A DNA stretch of 64,000 nucleotides, from assembly GCA_032622095.1 (NCBI GenBank), contig CP136064.1:43914989-43978988 (forward strand). The letters run 5' to 3'. Below the pieces are notes generated by a model. The model was given only the letters and a program-made list of their open reading frames with translations. It was not told the origin of the DNA and ran no database searches. Below are positions 23,334 to 35,491 of this stretch, in pieces. A program made the translations under genes and the position numbers. This DNA is from Siphonodentalium dalli. Lineage: Eukaryota; Mollusca; Scaphopoda; Gadilida; Siphonodentaliidae. How positions within the stretch are numbered: position 1 is the first letter of the stretch; each line of letters starts with the position of its first letter.

Positions 23334-24667
23334 GATGAGCGGTCTTGGCCCCAACGGGGCTTATTTTTCGAGTTTAATTTTTTTCTTTACACACGGAAAA
23401 ATTATACATCTTATGAAAGTAGAAGATGTAGGCTTCATGTTCCGCCCTGCTGTAAAATGTGAAAGTGGTGCCGTTGCCATGGAAACAGAATGTAAACAAT
23501 GTAGACACAGTTTGATATTAAACCATTTCCGCAAATGGTAAAAACTAATTTAAGCCCATTCTAGGACAGGAACAGACGTTGAAGATCATTTATTGACGAT
23601 TTGTCCACTATAACTATGTTCCAAAGATCCCAGTATTAAATAGGATGCACATATAGGTTATACGGGTCTTTATTGCCATTTTGGGGTGAAAAATGGTGAT
23701 TTTTGCAAAAAATGCGATAATTTTGGAATTGAAACATTTATTGAATACTACACTGGTTACAGTAATAATTTATGCATTATTATGATGGCATCATACGTGT
23801 ACTTAAAATTAATTTGGATAAAACTGCCGAAAAGGCCCAATACCAAGAGAAATACCTGTTACCATGGAAACGATATTTAAAAATACAAAAAATGCCGTTA
23901 TTGGAAAGAAATGAAGACCTATAACCCTTGCGACACAATATAACTTTTTGAAATTTGTTTTTTATGACATGCACTTTTAATCCGGACTTCTGTGTTGGGT
24001 AATTGATGCGGTTTATTCATCTGTTGTCATGGAAACGGACCAAATTTCGCCAAATAATGATGTTTTTTTCCCTATAGAGCTGACATTTTAAAGCATGTAA
24101 TTTTATGAAGCAAAGCGTATTATGACAACCCGTTATAGATGTCTCAAAATCTTTTTCAAAGATTACTATTTCCCAATTATCCCAGTAGTAGCTAGGATGC
24201 ACATATAGGATATGAAGGTTTTATTGCCATTTTGGGGTAAAAACTGTTAATTTTTGCAAAAAATGCGATAATTTTGGAATTGAAACATTTATTTGATACT
24301 ACATTGGTTACAGTAATAATTTATACATATTATGATGGCTTCTTACGTGTGCTTCAATCTAGTTTTGATAAAACTGCAGAAAAAGCCCAATACCTTGAGA
24401 AATACCTATCACCATGGAAACGATATTAAAAAATACACAAAATTTCATTATTGGAAAGAAATGAAGTTCTGTACTTGCTCAGAATAACGGCATAACAAGT
24501 TCCTGGAATATATCACATCCGAACCCCTTTGGGTCAAATGTGAACCTGCATGATTAAAATGGGTCAGGCAGTGTGATAATAGTGAGGATTGCTATGCAAA
24601 TGCGGTGATATGGTGCGCCATAGCTGCATTATGTCAAGCTCAGGCAATATATCCGGTTAACATATCA

Positions 24668-26518
24668 ATATATGTGGTTAGTTAGTCAATAGATGCAGCC
24701 TCTTTGCAATTATATTTGGCTACTTTGTCAATATTGGAGGTTAGTTAGTCAATATATGCAGATAATTTGTCAATATATGTGGTTAGTTAAGTCAATATAT
24801 GCAGCTACTTTGCAAATATATGCAGCTACGTTTCCAATATATGTGGTTAGTTGGTCAATACTTTGTCCATTAATTTGGTTAGTTAGTCAATATATGTAGC
24901 AAATTAGTCAATATATTCGGTTAGTTAGTCATTATATGCAGTTTCTTTGTCAATAAATGTGGTAAGTTAGTCAATATATACATCTATTTTGCCAAAATGT
25001 GCAATTGCATTGACAATATTTCCAGCAACTTTATCAATATATATATATATGATTAGTTAGTCATTGTATACAGCTGCTTAGTCAATATATGTGGTTAGTT
25101 AGTCATTATATGCAGCTACTTAGTCAATATATGTGGTCAGTTTGTCATTATATGCAGCTACTTAGTCAATATATGCGATCAGTTAGTCATGATATGCAGC
25201 TACTTAGTCAATATATATGGTTAGTTAGTCATTATATGCAACTATTTAGTCAATATATGTGGTCAGTTAGTCATTATATGCATCTACTTAGTCAATATAT
25301 GCAGTCAGTTAGTCATTATATGCAACTACTTACTAGTACTTAGTCAATATATGCGGTCAGTTAGTCATTATATGCATCTACTTAGTCAATATATGCGGTC
25401 AGTTAGTCATTATATGCAACTACTTAGTCAATATATGCGGTTAGTTAGTCATTATATGCAGCTAATTAGTCAATATATATGGTCAGTTAGTCATTATATG
25501 CAGCTAATTAGTCAATATTTGTGGTCAGTTAGTCATTATTGGCATCTACATTGTCAATATATTCAGTTAGTTAGTCATTATATGCAGCTACTTAGTCAAT
25601 ATATGTGGTCAGTTAGTCATTATATGCAGCTACTTAGTCAATATATGCGATCAGTTAGTCATTATATGCAGCTACTTAGTCAATATATGCGGTTAGTTAG
25701 TCATTATATGCAACTACTTAGTCAATATATGTGGTCAGTTAGTCATTATATGCATCTACTTAGTCAATATATGCGGTCAGTTAGTCATTATATGCAACTA
25801 CTTAGTCAATATATGCGATTAGTTAGTCATTATATGCAGCTAATTAGTCAATATATATGGTCAGTTAGTCATTATATGCAGCTAATTGGTCAATATATGC
25901 GATCAGTTAGTCATTATATGCAGCTACTTAGTCAATATATGCGGTTAGTTAGTCATTATATGCAACTACTTAGTCAATATTTGTGGTCAGTTAGTCATTA
26001 TATTCATCTACTTAGTCAATATATGCGGTCAGTTAGTCATTATATGCAACTAATTAGTCAATATTTGGTCAGTTGGTCATTATATGCAGCTACTTGGTCA
26101 ATATATGCGGTCAGTTAGTCATTATATGCGGCTACTTAGTCAATATATGCGGATAGTTAGTCATTATATGCAGCTACTTAGTCAATATAAGCAGTTAGTC
26201 ATTATGTGTATATACGTAGTCAACGTGTGTGGTTAGTTAGTCATTATATGCAGTTACTCAGTCAATATAAGCAGTTAGTTAGTCATTATATGCAGCTACT
26301 TAGTCAATATATGCGGTTAGTTAGTCATTATATGCAGTTTCTTTGTCAATATATGTGTTAGTCAGTCATTATATGCAACTACTTAGTCAATATATGTGAT
26401 CAGTTTAATAATAGTCATTATATTTTGCTACTTAGTCAATATATGCTGTTAGATAGTCATTATATGCAGATACTTTGTCAATATATGTGGTCAGTTTGTC
26501 ATTATATTCAGCTACTTA
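24668..26518 (+). repeat. 42-bp tandem array in FB1 left arm
   Basis: Units alternate two 21-bp halves, TTAGTCAATATATGCGGTCAG and TTAGTCATTATATGCAGCTAC in their common form. There are about 44 units; the outer ones are more diverged. Because 42 is divisible by 3, one frame stays open for 255 codons (25351-26118) and reads as a 14-residue repeat (SVSHYMQLLSQYMR). I treat that as a by-product. Confidence 0.94.
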
Positions 26519-26524
26519 GACAAA

Positions 26525-27045
26525 GTAGATGCATATATTGACTAACTAACCGCATTTATTGACTAATTATCTACACATAATGACTAACTAACCACATTTA
26601 TTGACTAAGTAGCTGCATATAATGACTAACTAACTGCATATATTGACTAAGTAGCTGCATATAATGACTAACTGACCACATATTTTGACTAAGTAGCTGC
26701 ATATAATGACTAACTGACACATATATTGACAAAGTATCTGCATATCATGACTAACTAACAAACATATATTGACTAACTAACCGCATATATTGACTAATTT
26801 GCTACATATATTGACTAACTAACCAAATTAATGGCCAAATTATTGACCAACTAACCACATATATTGGAATATATTGCATATATTTGCAAAGTAGCTGCAT
26901 ATATTGACTTAACTAACCACATATATTGACAAATTATCTGCATATATTGACTAACTAACCTCCAATATTGACAAAGTAGCCAAATATAATTGCAAAGAGG
27001 CTGCATCTATTGACTAACTAACCACATATATTGATATATTAACCG
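26525..27045 (-). repeat. 42-bp tandem array in FB1 right arm
   Basis: Inverted counterpart of the left array, about 12 units, again with diverged units at the outer end. Confidence 0.92.
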
Positions 27046-28880
27046 GATATATTGCCTGAGCTTGACATAATGCAGCTATGGCGCACCATATCACCGCATT
27101 TGCATAGCAATCCTCACTATTACCACACTGCCTGACCCATTTTAATCATGCAGGTTCACATTTGACCCAAAGGGGTTCGGTTGTGATATATTCCAGGAAC
27201 TTGTTATGGCGTTATTCTGAGTAAGTACAGGTAATTACTATTTAGGGATGTAGCTTATAATCATCAACTATTTGCTTTCAAATCAGTTTCATAATTCCCA
27301 GACAGAGAATCTTTTAAAATCCTATCATGGCATTTTCCAGATACGTGGTGTTGGTTTTTAAACATGCCCGTAATTTTTCACACAATTTCCAATAATAAAA
27401 AAAATTGTGCAAAACACATCACTATTTAGACAATTTTCTTCTAGATCCACAGAAACAGCTGAGAAATTGGGAATAAAATGATCAAAACACGTGGACTCTG
27501 AGTCTGATGAGTACCATGTCAGGTTGCGTTCACATAATGGTAAATTTGTCTGGCAAACCTGCAGGAAAGTCGTCTTAGGGGTGCTCTTATCCCCTATTGT
27601 ATTATATATATGAGTTGAAGATTTTGAAATACCTATAACAGGTTGTTACAATATGTTTTGCTTTATAAAATTCACAATTTAAATGTCCAGTTTATAGGTG
27701 AAAACATCATTATTCATTATTCAAAAAGTTAATTTGTGTCGCAATGGTTATAGAACTTCATTTCTTTCCAATAATGAAATTTTGTGTATTTTTTAATATC
27801 ATTTCCATGGTGATAGGTATTTCTCAGGGTATTGGACTTTTTCTGCAGTTTTATCAAAACTAGATTAAAGCACACGTAAGAAGCCATCATAATATGTTTA
27901 AATTATTACTGTAACCAATGTAGTATCAAATAAATGTTTCAATTCCAAAATTGTCGCAATTTTTGCAAAAATTAAGTTTTTACCCCAAAATGGCAATAAA
28001 AACTTCATATCCTATATGTGCATCCTAGCTACTACTGGTATAATTGGGAAATAGTAATCTTTGAAAAAAGTTTTGAGACATCTATAACGGGTTGTCATAA
28101 TACGCTTTGCTTCATAAAATTACATGCTTTAAATGTCAGCTCTATGGGGGAAAAACATCATTATTTGGCGATATTTGGTCCGTTTCCATGGCAACAGCTA
28201 AATAAACCGCATCAATTACCCAACACGGAAGTCCGGTTTAAAAGTGCATGTCATAAAAAACTAATTTCAAAAAGTTATATTGTGTCGCAAGGGTTATAGG
28301 TCTTCATTTCTTTCCAATAACGGCATTTTTTGTATTTTTAAATATCGTTTCCATGGTAACAGGTATTTCTCTTGGTATTTGGCCTTTTCGGCAGTTTTAT
28401 CCAAATTAATTTTAAGTACACGTATGATGCCATCATAATAATGCATAAATTATTACTGTAACCAATGTAGTATTCAATACATGTTCCAATTCCAAAATTA
28501 TCGCATTTTTTGGCAAAAATCACCATTTTTAACCCAAAATGTCAATAAAGACCCGTATAACCTATATGTGCATCCTATTTAATACTGGAATCTTTGGAAC
28601 ATAGTTATAGTGGACAAATCGTCAATAAATGATCTTCAACGTCTGTTCCTGTCCTAGAATGGGCTTAAATTAGTTTTTACCATTTGCGGAAATGGTTTAA
28701 TATCAAACTGTGTCTACATTGTTTACATTCTGTTTCCATGGCAACGGCACCACTTTCACATTTTACAGCAGGGCGGAACATGAAGCCTACATCTTCTACT
28801 ATCATATGATATATAATTTTTCCGTGTGTAAAAGAAAAAATAAAAAAAAATAAATTCTGGTCAATACCGCTCCTCTAGTT

Positions 28881-29096
28881 AATGTGGCTGTAGTTCGTGA
28901 TATTTAGTGGAATCCGTGACCTGTTTCTTCAATCAATCGATCATGAGGCACAATCCCCTATTGATAAGTTTGGACATCGATTGATCAACGCTAACAAGAC
29001 TATATTCGCGTTTTGGTGTACCTATGGTCGCCATATAAATCTGTCTCTATATATGACTCTTTGGAATCCTGACCACAAGCAGCTCTGCATTCCCTG
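28881..29096 (+). repeat. Duplicated segment S, copy 2
   Basis: Direct repeat of 21170-21382. It begins right after the TTAA at the end of FB1, and the unique sequences that follow each copy differ. Confidence 0.9.
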
Positions 29097-29235
29097 ATAA
29101 AAAAAAATCACGCGGGTAATAACAATGTTAACCAGTGTCAATCGCGGTTTACATGGGTTTATTGCATAGGGTGACTTGAGAATTCACCATGACAATACCA
29201 AAGTAACGTGAGGCTACTGTAATGGCTTGGCTTAT

Positions 29236-30954
29236 CAGGATTTATTGCCATGTCAGATCGAATATCGTCGTTTGCAGAAGACAATGACCTAGTAGATAAA
29301 ATTCAGACAGGTTTTCGTAAGGGTCACTCAACAGTATAGATAATATATTTATTCTACATGCTCTAATAAACGTATACCTACAGAGCGGACGGAAGATTTA
29401 TTGTACTTTTATTGATTTCCGCAAAGCATTTGATACTCTATGGAGAGATGCTCTATGGTTGAAACTTATGCAAGCAGATATAAACGGTAAGATACTACAG
29501 GTAATACGAAGCATGTACGACAATATAAAATTTTGTGTGAAAAACAATAATTCGCAATCAGACTTCTTTATCAGCCAGATTGGTTTATTTCAAGGTGAAC
29601 CAATGTCACCTCTTTTATTTTCTTTGTTTGTGAACGATATACAAAGTTTTCTGAGCGACTGTGCAATCTCAAACTTGAACTATTTTGATGAGAATTATTT
29701 TGAACATATTGGCTGTTTTATAAATATATTGCGTTTATTATATGCAGATGATACCGTGATCCTCTCAGACTCGGAGGACAATATGCATCGTGCACTTTCA
29801 GCATTCGCTGATTATGCCGAGGCATGCCATGTAATCTGCAAGTTAATACAATGAAAACGAAAATGGTAATTTTTACAAACAAATGGTCCAAGAACTTACC
29901 AATATTCACTTATAGAGGCCAAGAAATACAAATTCTAAAATAATTTAAATACCTCGGTATTAAATTATTTTACAATGGTAGATTCTGTCAATCGATTAAG
30001 CAGACCCAGAATACAGCAACGAGAGCCATGTATGGCCTTTTGGATAGAACAAGAAAGCTGCAGCTGCCTCTAGATATTATGTTTAAATTGTTTGACTCTA
30101 TGATTATGCCGATTATGCTGTATGGTGGTGAAGTTTGGTGTTTCGAGAACACTCAAATTTTGGAGACCATACATCTTAAATTCTGCAAAATGATCACAAC
30201 AATGAAGTCTAGCACACCAAACTACATGGTATATGCAGAATTGGGAAGATACCCCGTAATGATCGAAATTAAGTGCCGAGCAATATCATATTGGTCAAAA
30301 CTAGTATCGCACAAAGGATCATAATTAGCTAAAAATGTATTCCTTCTATACTCGGGTATCTCAATGATGGTGATGCCATACTACAAAACAAGATTAAATG
30401 GATTTCGTTTATCAAAGAAACTCTGCGAGAAGTAAATATGGAAAGTGCGTGGCAGAATCAGTCACCACTAAGCAAGACAGACATGAATCACATGAAAGCG
30501 AAATTAATAGAGCAACACACATGCTGCCTCTTCGGCATTTTAAATATGTCTATTTCAAGCCGTGCCATATTTTATCGAAACATAAAGGATTCTGTCAGAT
30601 TGAGCCGATACTTAGTATATATGCCATCTCATCTAGATACGTATTTACTGAAATTTAGAACAGCCAATCACAGACTACCGGTAGAGCAATGCAGACATGC
30701 AGATGGAATAAAAGTACATGTAAAGACACGAAATGCCCGTTATGTGGCGAAAATGTATGTGATGAATACCATTTTGTTATTTTGTGTACTGAACTCAACG
30801 ATCTGCGAGAAACCTATATACCGAAGTATTACTGGGAAAACCCTAACAGAAATAAATTCTACAGACTGCTGTCACTGCTTAACATAAGTATATTGAAAAG
30901 AGTGAGCATTTTCTTAAAATTAGCGTTTATAAAGTTACCATGAAGCAAGTATTA
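29236..30954 (+). pseudogene. Broken LINE reverse transcriptase (5'-truncated ORF2)
   Basis: Non-LTR retrotransposon reverse transcriptase in several frames. In order: QTGFRKGHSTV near 29300, then a 2-bp frameshift; motif A FIDFRKAFD (about 29408); motif B QGEPMSPLLF (about 29590); catalytic YADD at 29741-29752; stop at 29854. A second frame (30028-30324) has RAMYGLLDRTRKLQL, LYGGEVW and YAELGRYPVMIEIK, typical of the ORF2 thumb and linker. A third (30689-30943) holds the C-terminal zinc-finger-like CPLCGENVCDEYHFVILC and IPKYYWENPNRNKFY. The protein is missing its endonuclease and has stops and frameshifts, so it is dead. It differs from the LINE family at 9.7 and 20 kb. Its 3' part continues after an insertion at 32738. 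Confidence 0.92.
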
Positions 30955-30960
30955 CATTAT

Positions 30961-31342
30961 CTCATATATATTTTGTTTGTTTTTCTGTCTGTTTGTCTGT
31001 ATGTTTGTCTGTCATTTATACAAATCTACGATTCTCGACCGATCGGGACGAAACTTGGTACGTGTGTGTAGTTTGACCAGGCGGTCGACGTTGTCGTATT
31101 GGCGAGCCCGTGCGGCGCCCACTTCGCGCATGCGCTGACGAGATCTCGGAAACGGGTGGAGCTATCGACTTGAAATTTGGTATGTGAATGTATCTTGCCC
31201 CGGATACGAATTTTATCGGGTCACCGAGCCCGTGCGACGCCAGCTTCGCGCATGCGCAGAACAGATCTCGGAAACGGGTGGAGCTATCGACTTGAAATTT
31301 GGTTTTTGAATAGCCCGGACAACGTCGGGCTCATCGGCTAGT
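30961..31342 (+). repeat. GC-rich composite repeat, copy 1
   Basis: Starts with CTCATATATATTTTG, then TCTGTTTG-type repeats, a segment around GACCGATCGGGACGAAACTT, then 122-bp units (CGGATACGAATTTTATCGGG to the next) and an end GGACAACGTCGGGCTCATCG plus GCTAGT. This copy has about two core units. Confidence 0.88.
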
Positions 31343-32239
31343 CTCATATATATTTTGAAGACCTCTGTCTGTTTGTCTGTTTGTCTGTTTGATGTCATTT
31401 ATACAAATCTACTATTCTCGACCGATCGGGACGAAACTTGGTACGTGTGTGTAGTTTGACCAGGCGGTCGTCGTTGTCGTATTGGCGAGCCCGTGCGGCG
31501 CCCGCTTCGCGCATGCGCAGACGAGATCTCGGAAACGGGTGGAGCTATCGACTTGAAATTTGCTACGAGAATGTATCTTGCCCCGGATACGAATTTTATC
31601 GGGTCGCCGAGCCCGTGCGACGCAAGCTTCGCGCATGCGCAGACCAGATCTCGGAAACGGGAGGATCTATCGACTTGAAATTTGCTATGTGAATGTATCT
31701 TGATCCGGATACGAATTTTATCGGGTCGCCGAGCCCGTGCGACGCAAGCTTCGCGCATGCGCAGACCAGATCTCAGAAACGGGTGGAGCTATCGACTTGA
31801 AATTTGGTATGTGAATGTATCTTGCCCCGGATACGAATTTTATCGGGTCGCCGAGCCCGTGTGACGCCAGCTTCGCGCATGCGCAGACCAGATCTCGGAA
31901 ACGGGTAGAGCTATCGACTTGAAATTTTGTTTTTGAATAGCCCGGCGGACAACGTCGGGGGCCCCGGATACGAATTTTATCGGGTCGCCGAGCCCGTGCG
32001 ACGCCAGCTTCGCGCATGCGCAGACCAGATCTCGGAAACGGGTAAAGCTATCGACTTGAAATTTGGTTTTTGAATAGCCGGACAACGTCGGGGGCCCCGG
32101 ATACGAATTTTATCGGGTCGCCGAGCCCGTGCGACGCCAGCTTCGCGCATGCGCAGACGAGATCTCGGAAACGGGTGGAGCTATCGACTTGAAATTTGGT
32201 TTTTGAATAGCCCGGACAACGACGGGCTCATCGGCTAGT
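31343..32239 (+). repeat. GC-rich composite repeat, copy 2
   Basis: Same start and end as copy 1, but with about six 122-bp core units, two of them bearing an internal AACGTCGGGGGCCCCGGATA junction. Each core has CTTCGCGCATGCGCAGACCA. Overlapping open frames on both strands come from the repeat. Confidence 0.88.
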
Positions 32240-32737
32240 CTCATATATATTTTGAAGACCTCTGTCTGTTTGTCTGTTTGTCTGTCATTTATACAAATCT
32301 ACGATTCTCGACCGATCGGGACGAAACTTGGTACGTGTGTGTAGTTTGACCAGGCGGTCGTCGTTGTCGTATTGGCGAGCCCGTGTGGCGCCCGCTTCGC
32401 GCATGCGCAGACCAGATCTCGGAAACGGGTGGAGCTATCGACTTGAAATTTGCTATGTGAATGTATCTTGCCCCGTATACGAATTTTATCGGGTCGCCGA
32501 GCCCGTGCGACGCCAGCTTCGCGCATGCGCAGACCAGATCTTGGAAACGGGTGGAGCTATCGACTTGAAATTTGCTATGTGGATGTAACTTGCCCCGGAT
32601 ACGAATGTTATCGGGTCGCCGAGCCCGTGCGACGCCAGATTCGCGCATGCGCAGACCAGATCTCGGAAACGGGTGGAGCTATCGACTTGAAATTTGGTTT
32701 CTGAATAGCCCGGACAACGTCGGGCTCATCGGCTAGT
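32240..32737 (+). repeat. GC-rich composite repeat, copy 3
   Basis: Third head-to-tail copy with about three core units, ending GGCTAGT. Copies 1-3 together form an insert in the 3' part of the LINE; ATTAT is present on both sides (30956-30960 and 32738-32742). Confidence 0.88.
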
Positions 32738-32964
32738 ATTATATATAATGTAAATATTATATGAATTAAACCATTTCAGAAAACATATTCCCAAATGTAT
32801 TAGCATTATTTGTATTTATTATCAATATCATACAATATGATGAACTCATTTATTGATGTATATGTATGTTGTGTATTGTTTGTATAATGTTGTGTAAATA
32901 AGTTGTATGACATGTTGCAACTTAGATGTTGACTTTGCTAATAAACAATTCAATTCAAAAAGAT
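32738..32964 (+). pseudogene. LINE 3' end after the insert
   Basis: AT-rich sequence ending GCTAATAAACAATTCAATTC and AAAA, which looks like a LINE 3' tail. It probably belongs to the element at 29236, interrupted by the GC-rich repeat. The link is inferred from position and composition. Confidence 0.6.
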
Positions 32965-33554
32965 AAAGTGCCATATCACGACGTTGTATAGGCTTAGTTT
33001 TGTTTAAATGTCACAGGTATAGACCATGCCATGAATCCCCGATTGCATGGCTACGCCCGTAGAGATCATACTCCAGTTGAAAACCCGGGGTAATTTGATT
33101 TTCTGTCATGATAGGGAAGTTTACAAAATTAAAAAAAAACAATGCACATATAATATTTCTTAGTTTGTACCTGTTCCGTGACAATTTATTTCACGGTTGG
33201 TGAAAGTTCCAACTAGAAATTGCATGAGTTAGGTGACTTTGGTGAGCCGATTTTGCTTCGTGTCGCTTACAATCATGGAATTTCTCCCGGGTAATAAATT
33301 CAATATATTGCCATCTGAACTCAAGCTCTATCCGAACCCGGTCATGCTATACCATCAGGGTTGGCGCTGGACGAAAATTTTCTTAATACCTTATACGAAT
33401 TGGTCCATTGCTGCTTGCTTTAGTGAGATTTTCGTGAGTTCCAATGCCTTGTATATACATGTTACCATCTGTCAACTGCTCTGTCTCAATATATGATGCC
33501 TTATTTATATGAATGTATTGTTCTTGTGTTGGAAGTATGCTTTAATTTAAAGAT
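32965..33554. other. No recognised gene
   Basis: Nothing beyond a short open frame (33233-33496) without known motifs. Confidence 0.45.
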
Positions 33555-33735
33555 ATGGGCGGCGTTGGCTGTGGGTATGCTGTTAAAACATTCAACTCCG
33601 CCAAAAACCGCCACAAACAGAAAGAATAGTAAACTATAGACTGACTTTGTTCTTATACCAATCAAAAATATGACATAAACAGTATGTTATTGTCAAATGT
33701 GTTTCCTTTGTTATGTAAACAAAGGCAAAAAACTT
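33555..33735 (+). repeat. Diverged direct repeat, copy 1
   Basis: Matches 35931-36115. Shared blocks are AACCGCCACAAACAGAAAGA, ATAAACAGTATGTTAT and TTGTTATGTAAACAAA, separated by substitutions and small indels. Confidence 0.75.
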
Positions 33736-34216
33736 TACAGAACCTGGCTTTTGTTTAGATCCGGATATGGTAACATAAAGAGCGTTTTTGTTACTGTTTT
33801 CCTGATATGGAAATAATAAAGAGCGTTTATATCATTTGTGTGTTATTAACCAATATAATTGCGCTGTGTTATGTAAACAGAAGCACAACTTCTGTAACAC
33901 GAGCAAGCTCTTGTTTACATACACCATTGTACGTCTTGACGACAATATACTATTTACGCGACTATGTTTGGTATATGAACAAAACTAGATATATTTTAAT
34001 ATTCCTTCCGTTGATGGAGATTTGAACAAATATTAATATTTCTGCAACGAACGCCGCCAGTGCCTTTAACCCGAGTAAGATCAAATACGCCTTAGAGATA
34101 GCTTAGAGATAGAATCAGAATCAGAATTTTGTATTTTATAGCAAATCAATACAGAACGACAGTTCAATACAAACTGTTTCAGAAACAAAATAGTAAACTC
34201 AAATATACGCGTTATC
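33736..34216. other. No recognised gene
   Basis: AT-rich sequence. AAAGAGCGTTT occurs twice (about 33777 and 33818), and TTATGTAAAC recurs from the neighbouring repeat. No other feature was found. Confidence 0.4.
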
Positions 34217-34322
34217 GTATACTTCACTCGTATTTAAATTCGCGCAGTACTATTTTTCGCTCAGTTTTGAATTCGTGCACTACAAATAGTACAGCGCGAA
34301 TTTAAATACCAGTAAGGTATAT
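34217..34322. repeat. Hairpin with stem of about 41 bp
   Basis: GTATACTTCACTCGTATTTA and the following sequence to about 34257 pairs with 34282-34322. It includes the exact core TATTTAAATTCGCGC and its complement. The loop is about 25 bp. Confidence 0.8.
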
Positions 34323-34527
34323 GGATATACAATCAGAATGCTATTAAACCATTGGTTGTCACATATTTAGCCATTAAAGGCACGGGTGGTTTTGGTTGTA
34401 AGTTATAACTTATAAATAAAAGTTACCAAATTATGATTTTCCTCAATAATATACCAAAAGTATAGTATAATGATAGTATGAATGCGATATTATCACTAAA
34501 CACATTTATTCATATACAGCACGTAAG

Positions 34528-34730
34528 GAGTGTGTGATAAGTAAAACACTCAACACCGATGCGATTTTTTTGAGAGATTGATTCACGGTGACCCATTCAG
34601 CACGGAAATCTTGAATGGCAAGGATTAGCGACCGCTATATCCGTATGTTTTAAACAATATAGTGGCAATTTCGAACACAGTTCAATAGTGGAGTCTCTCC
34701 AGTGTTGAGTGTTTCGCGTGTCGCACACTC
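34528..34730. mobile_element. Small MITE-like element with 32-bp inverted ends
   Basis: The left end GAGTGTGTGATAAGTAAAAC plus ACTCAACACCG is matched by the right end CAGTGTTGAGTGTTTCGCGTG plus TCGCACACTC. The length is 203 bp. No convincing target duplication. Confidence 0.65.
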
Positions 34731-35491
34731 TTTCTAGACTGTATTGTACTAGTATCATAATATGGCTTTTTACTGCAAGGTATACGATATTGACAATAAC
34801 ATGCTATGTATGCGACATGTATGATTGGTAAAAGAACAAAATATGTCTAAATTGTAACCCTTTTGTTTATTTGGAGTATTTTAACGGCAATATCGATTAC
34901 GAAAGACATCCGTATCTTTAATTTAGCTAATTTCTCGATAACCCAAAGGTTGTGATTACTTTCCGCAGTATCGAGTGATATGACCACCCTATATAAAAAT
35001 GTACATCAGAACTATTTAATACCTCTTACGATTTAAAAGGGAATTTCGATGTTACGTCAGCATTCCTTCGGGTAGGATCGACTGCCCTGCCAATAACCAT
35101 ATACTGCCAATGCGCACTGCAAAAGTACCCAGAGAAATCAACAAAACACGTGCTAACACTTGTATAAATTAAGATGAAATTAAATTGAAACTAACAACAG
35201 TTATATTCTGTTCAGTCGAAATATATCAGGAACACCGAGCAGCGCCCTGGCATTGTGTGATCACTCGCCGCTTGCCCATAAACGACGATGAATTTATGAC
35301 ACCACTTGATCAATTGATAATTAGATATCTGATTGACAGCGTGATCGGATTCAACACTAAAGATGTGTAATTTTCTTCGAGTTTGTCGCATGTTTTACTT
35401 CTGCCTTTTATTTATGGTGAATCTACAGCGGTTGAAACTCCATAACCTTCAAGATGCATAATCCGATTTAACGTCCCTACATTACTATGTA
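34731..35491. other. No recognised gene
   Basis: AT-rich sequence. No feature supported. Confidence 0.4.

Larger units (their letters stand above)
23334..28878. mobile_element. Giant foldback element FB1 (5.5 kb)
   Basis: The whole interval is one long inverted repeat with its apex near 26520. From the outside in, each arm has an end sequence around GAGCGGT.TTG.CC, about 1.3 kb of AT-rich sequence holding a diverged tandem duplication (unit about 552 bp), and a 42-bp tandem array. The left arm is 23334-26518 and the right arm 26525-28878 (reverse complement). The right arm has about 515 bp (roughly 27232-27745) missing from the left; the left has a far longer array. TTTA and TTAA flank it (23330-23333 and 28879-28882). 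No transposase is present. The layout matches Drosophila FB and sea urchin TU foldback elements in style, not in sequence. Confidence 0.88.

Noticed and set aside
25351-26118. 255-codon open frame with a 14-residue repeat
   Set aside because: The frame stays open only because the 42-bp tandem unit is divisible by three and has no stop in this frame. The sequence is the arm of FB1, and the right arm does not keep the same frame.
31399-32704. Overlapping open frames on both strands, Arg- and Ala-rich
   Set aside because: They repeat with the 122-bp GC-rich unit, occur in several frames at once and have no family match that I know.
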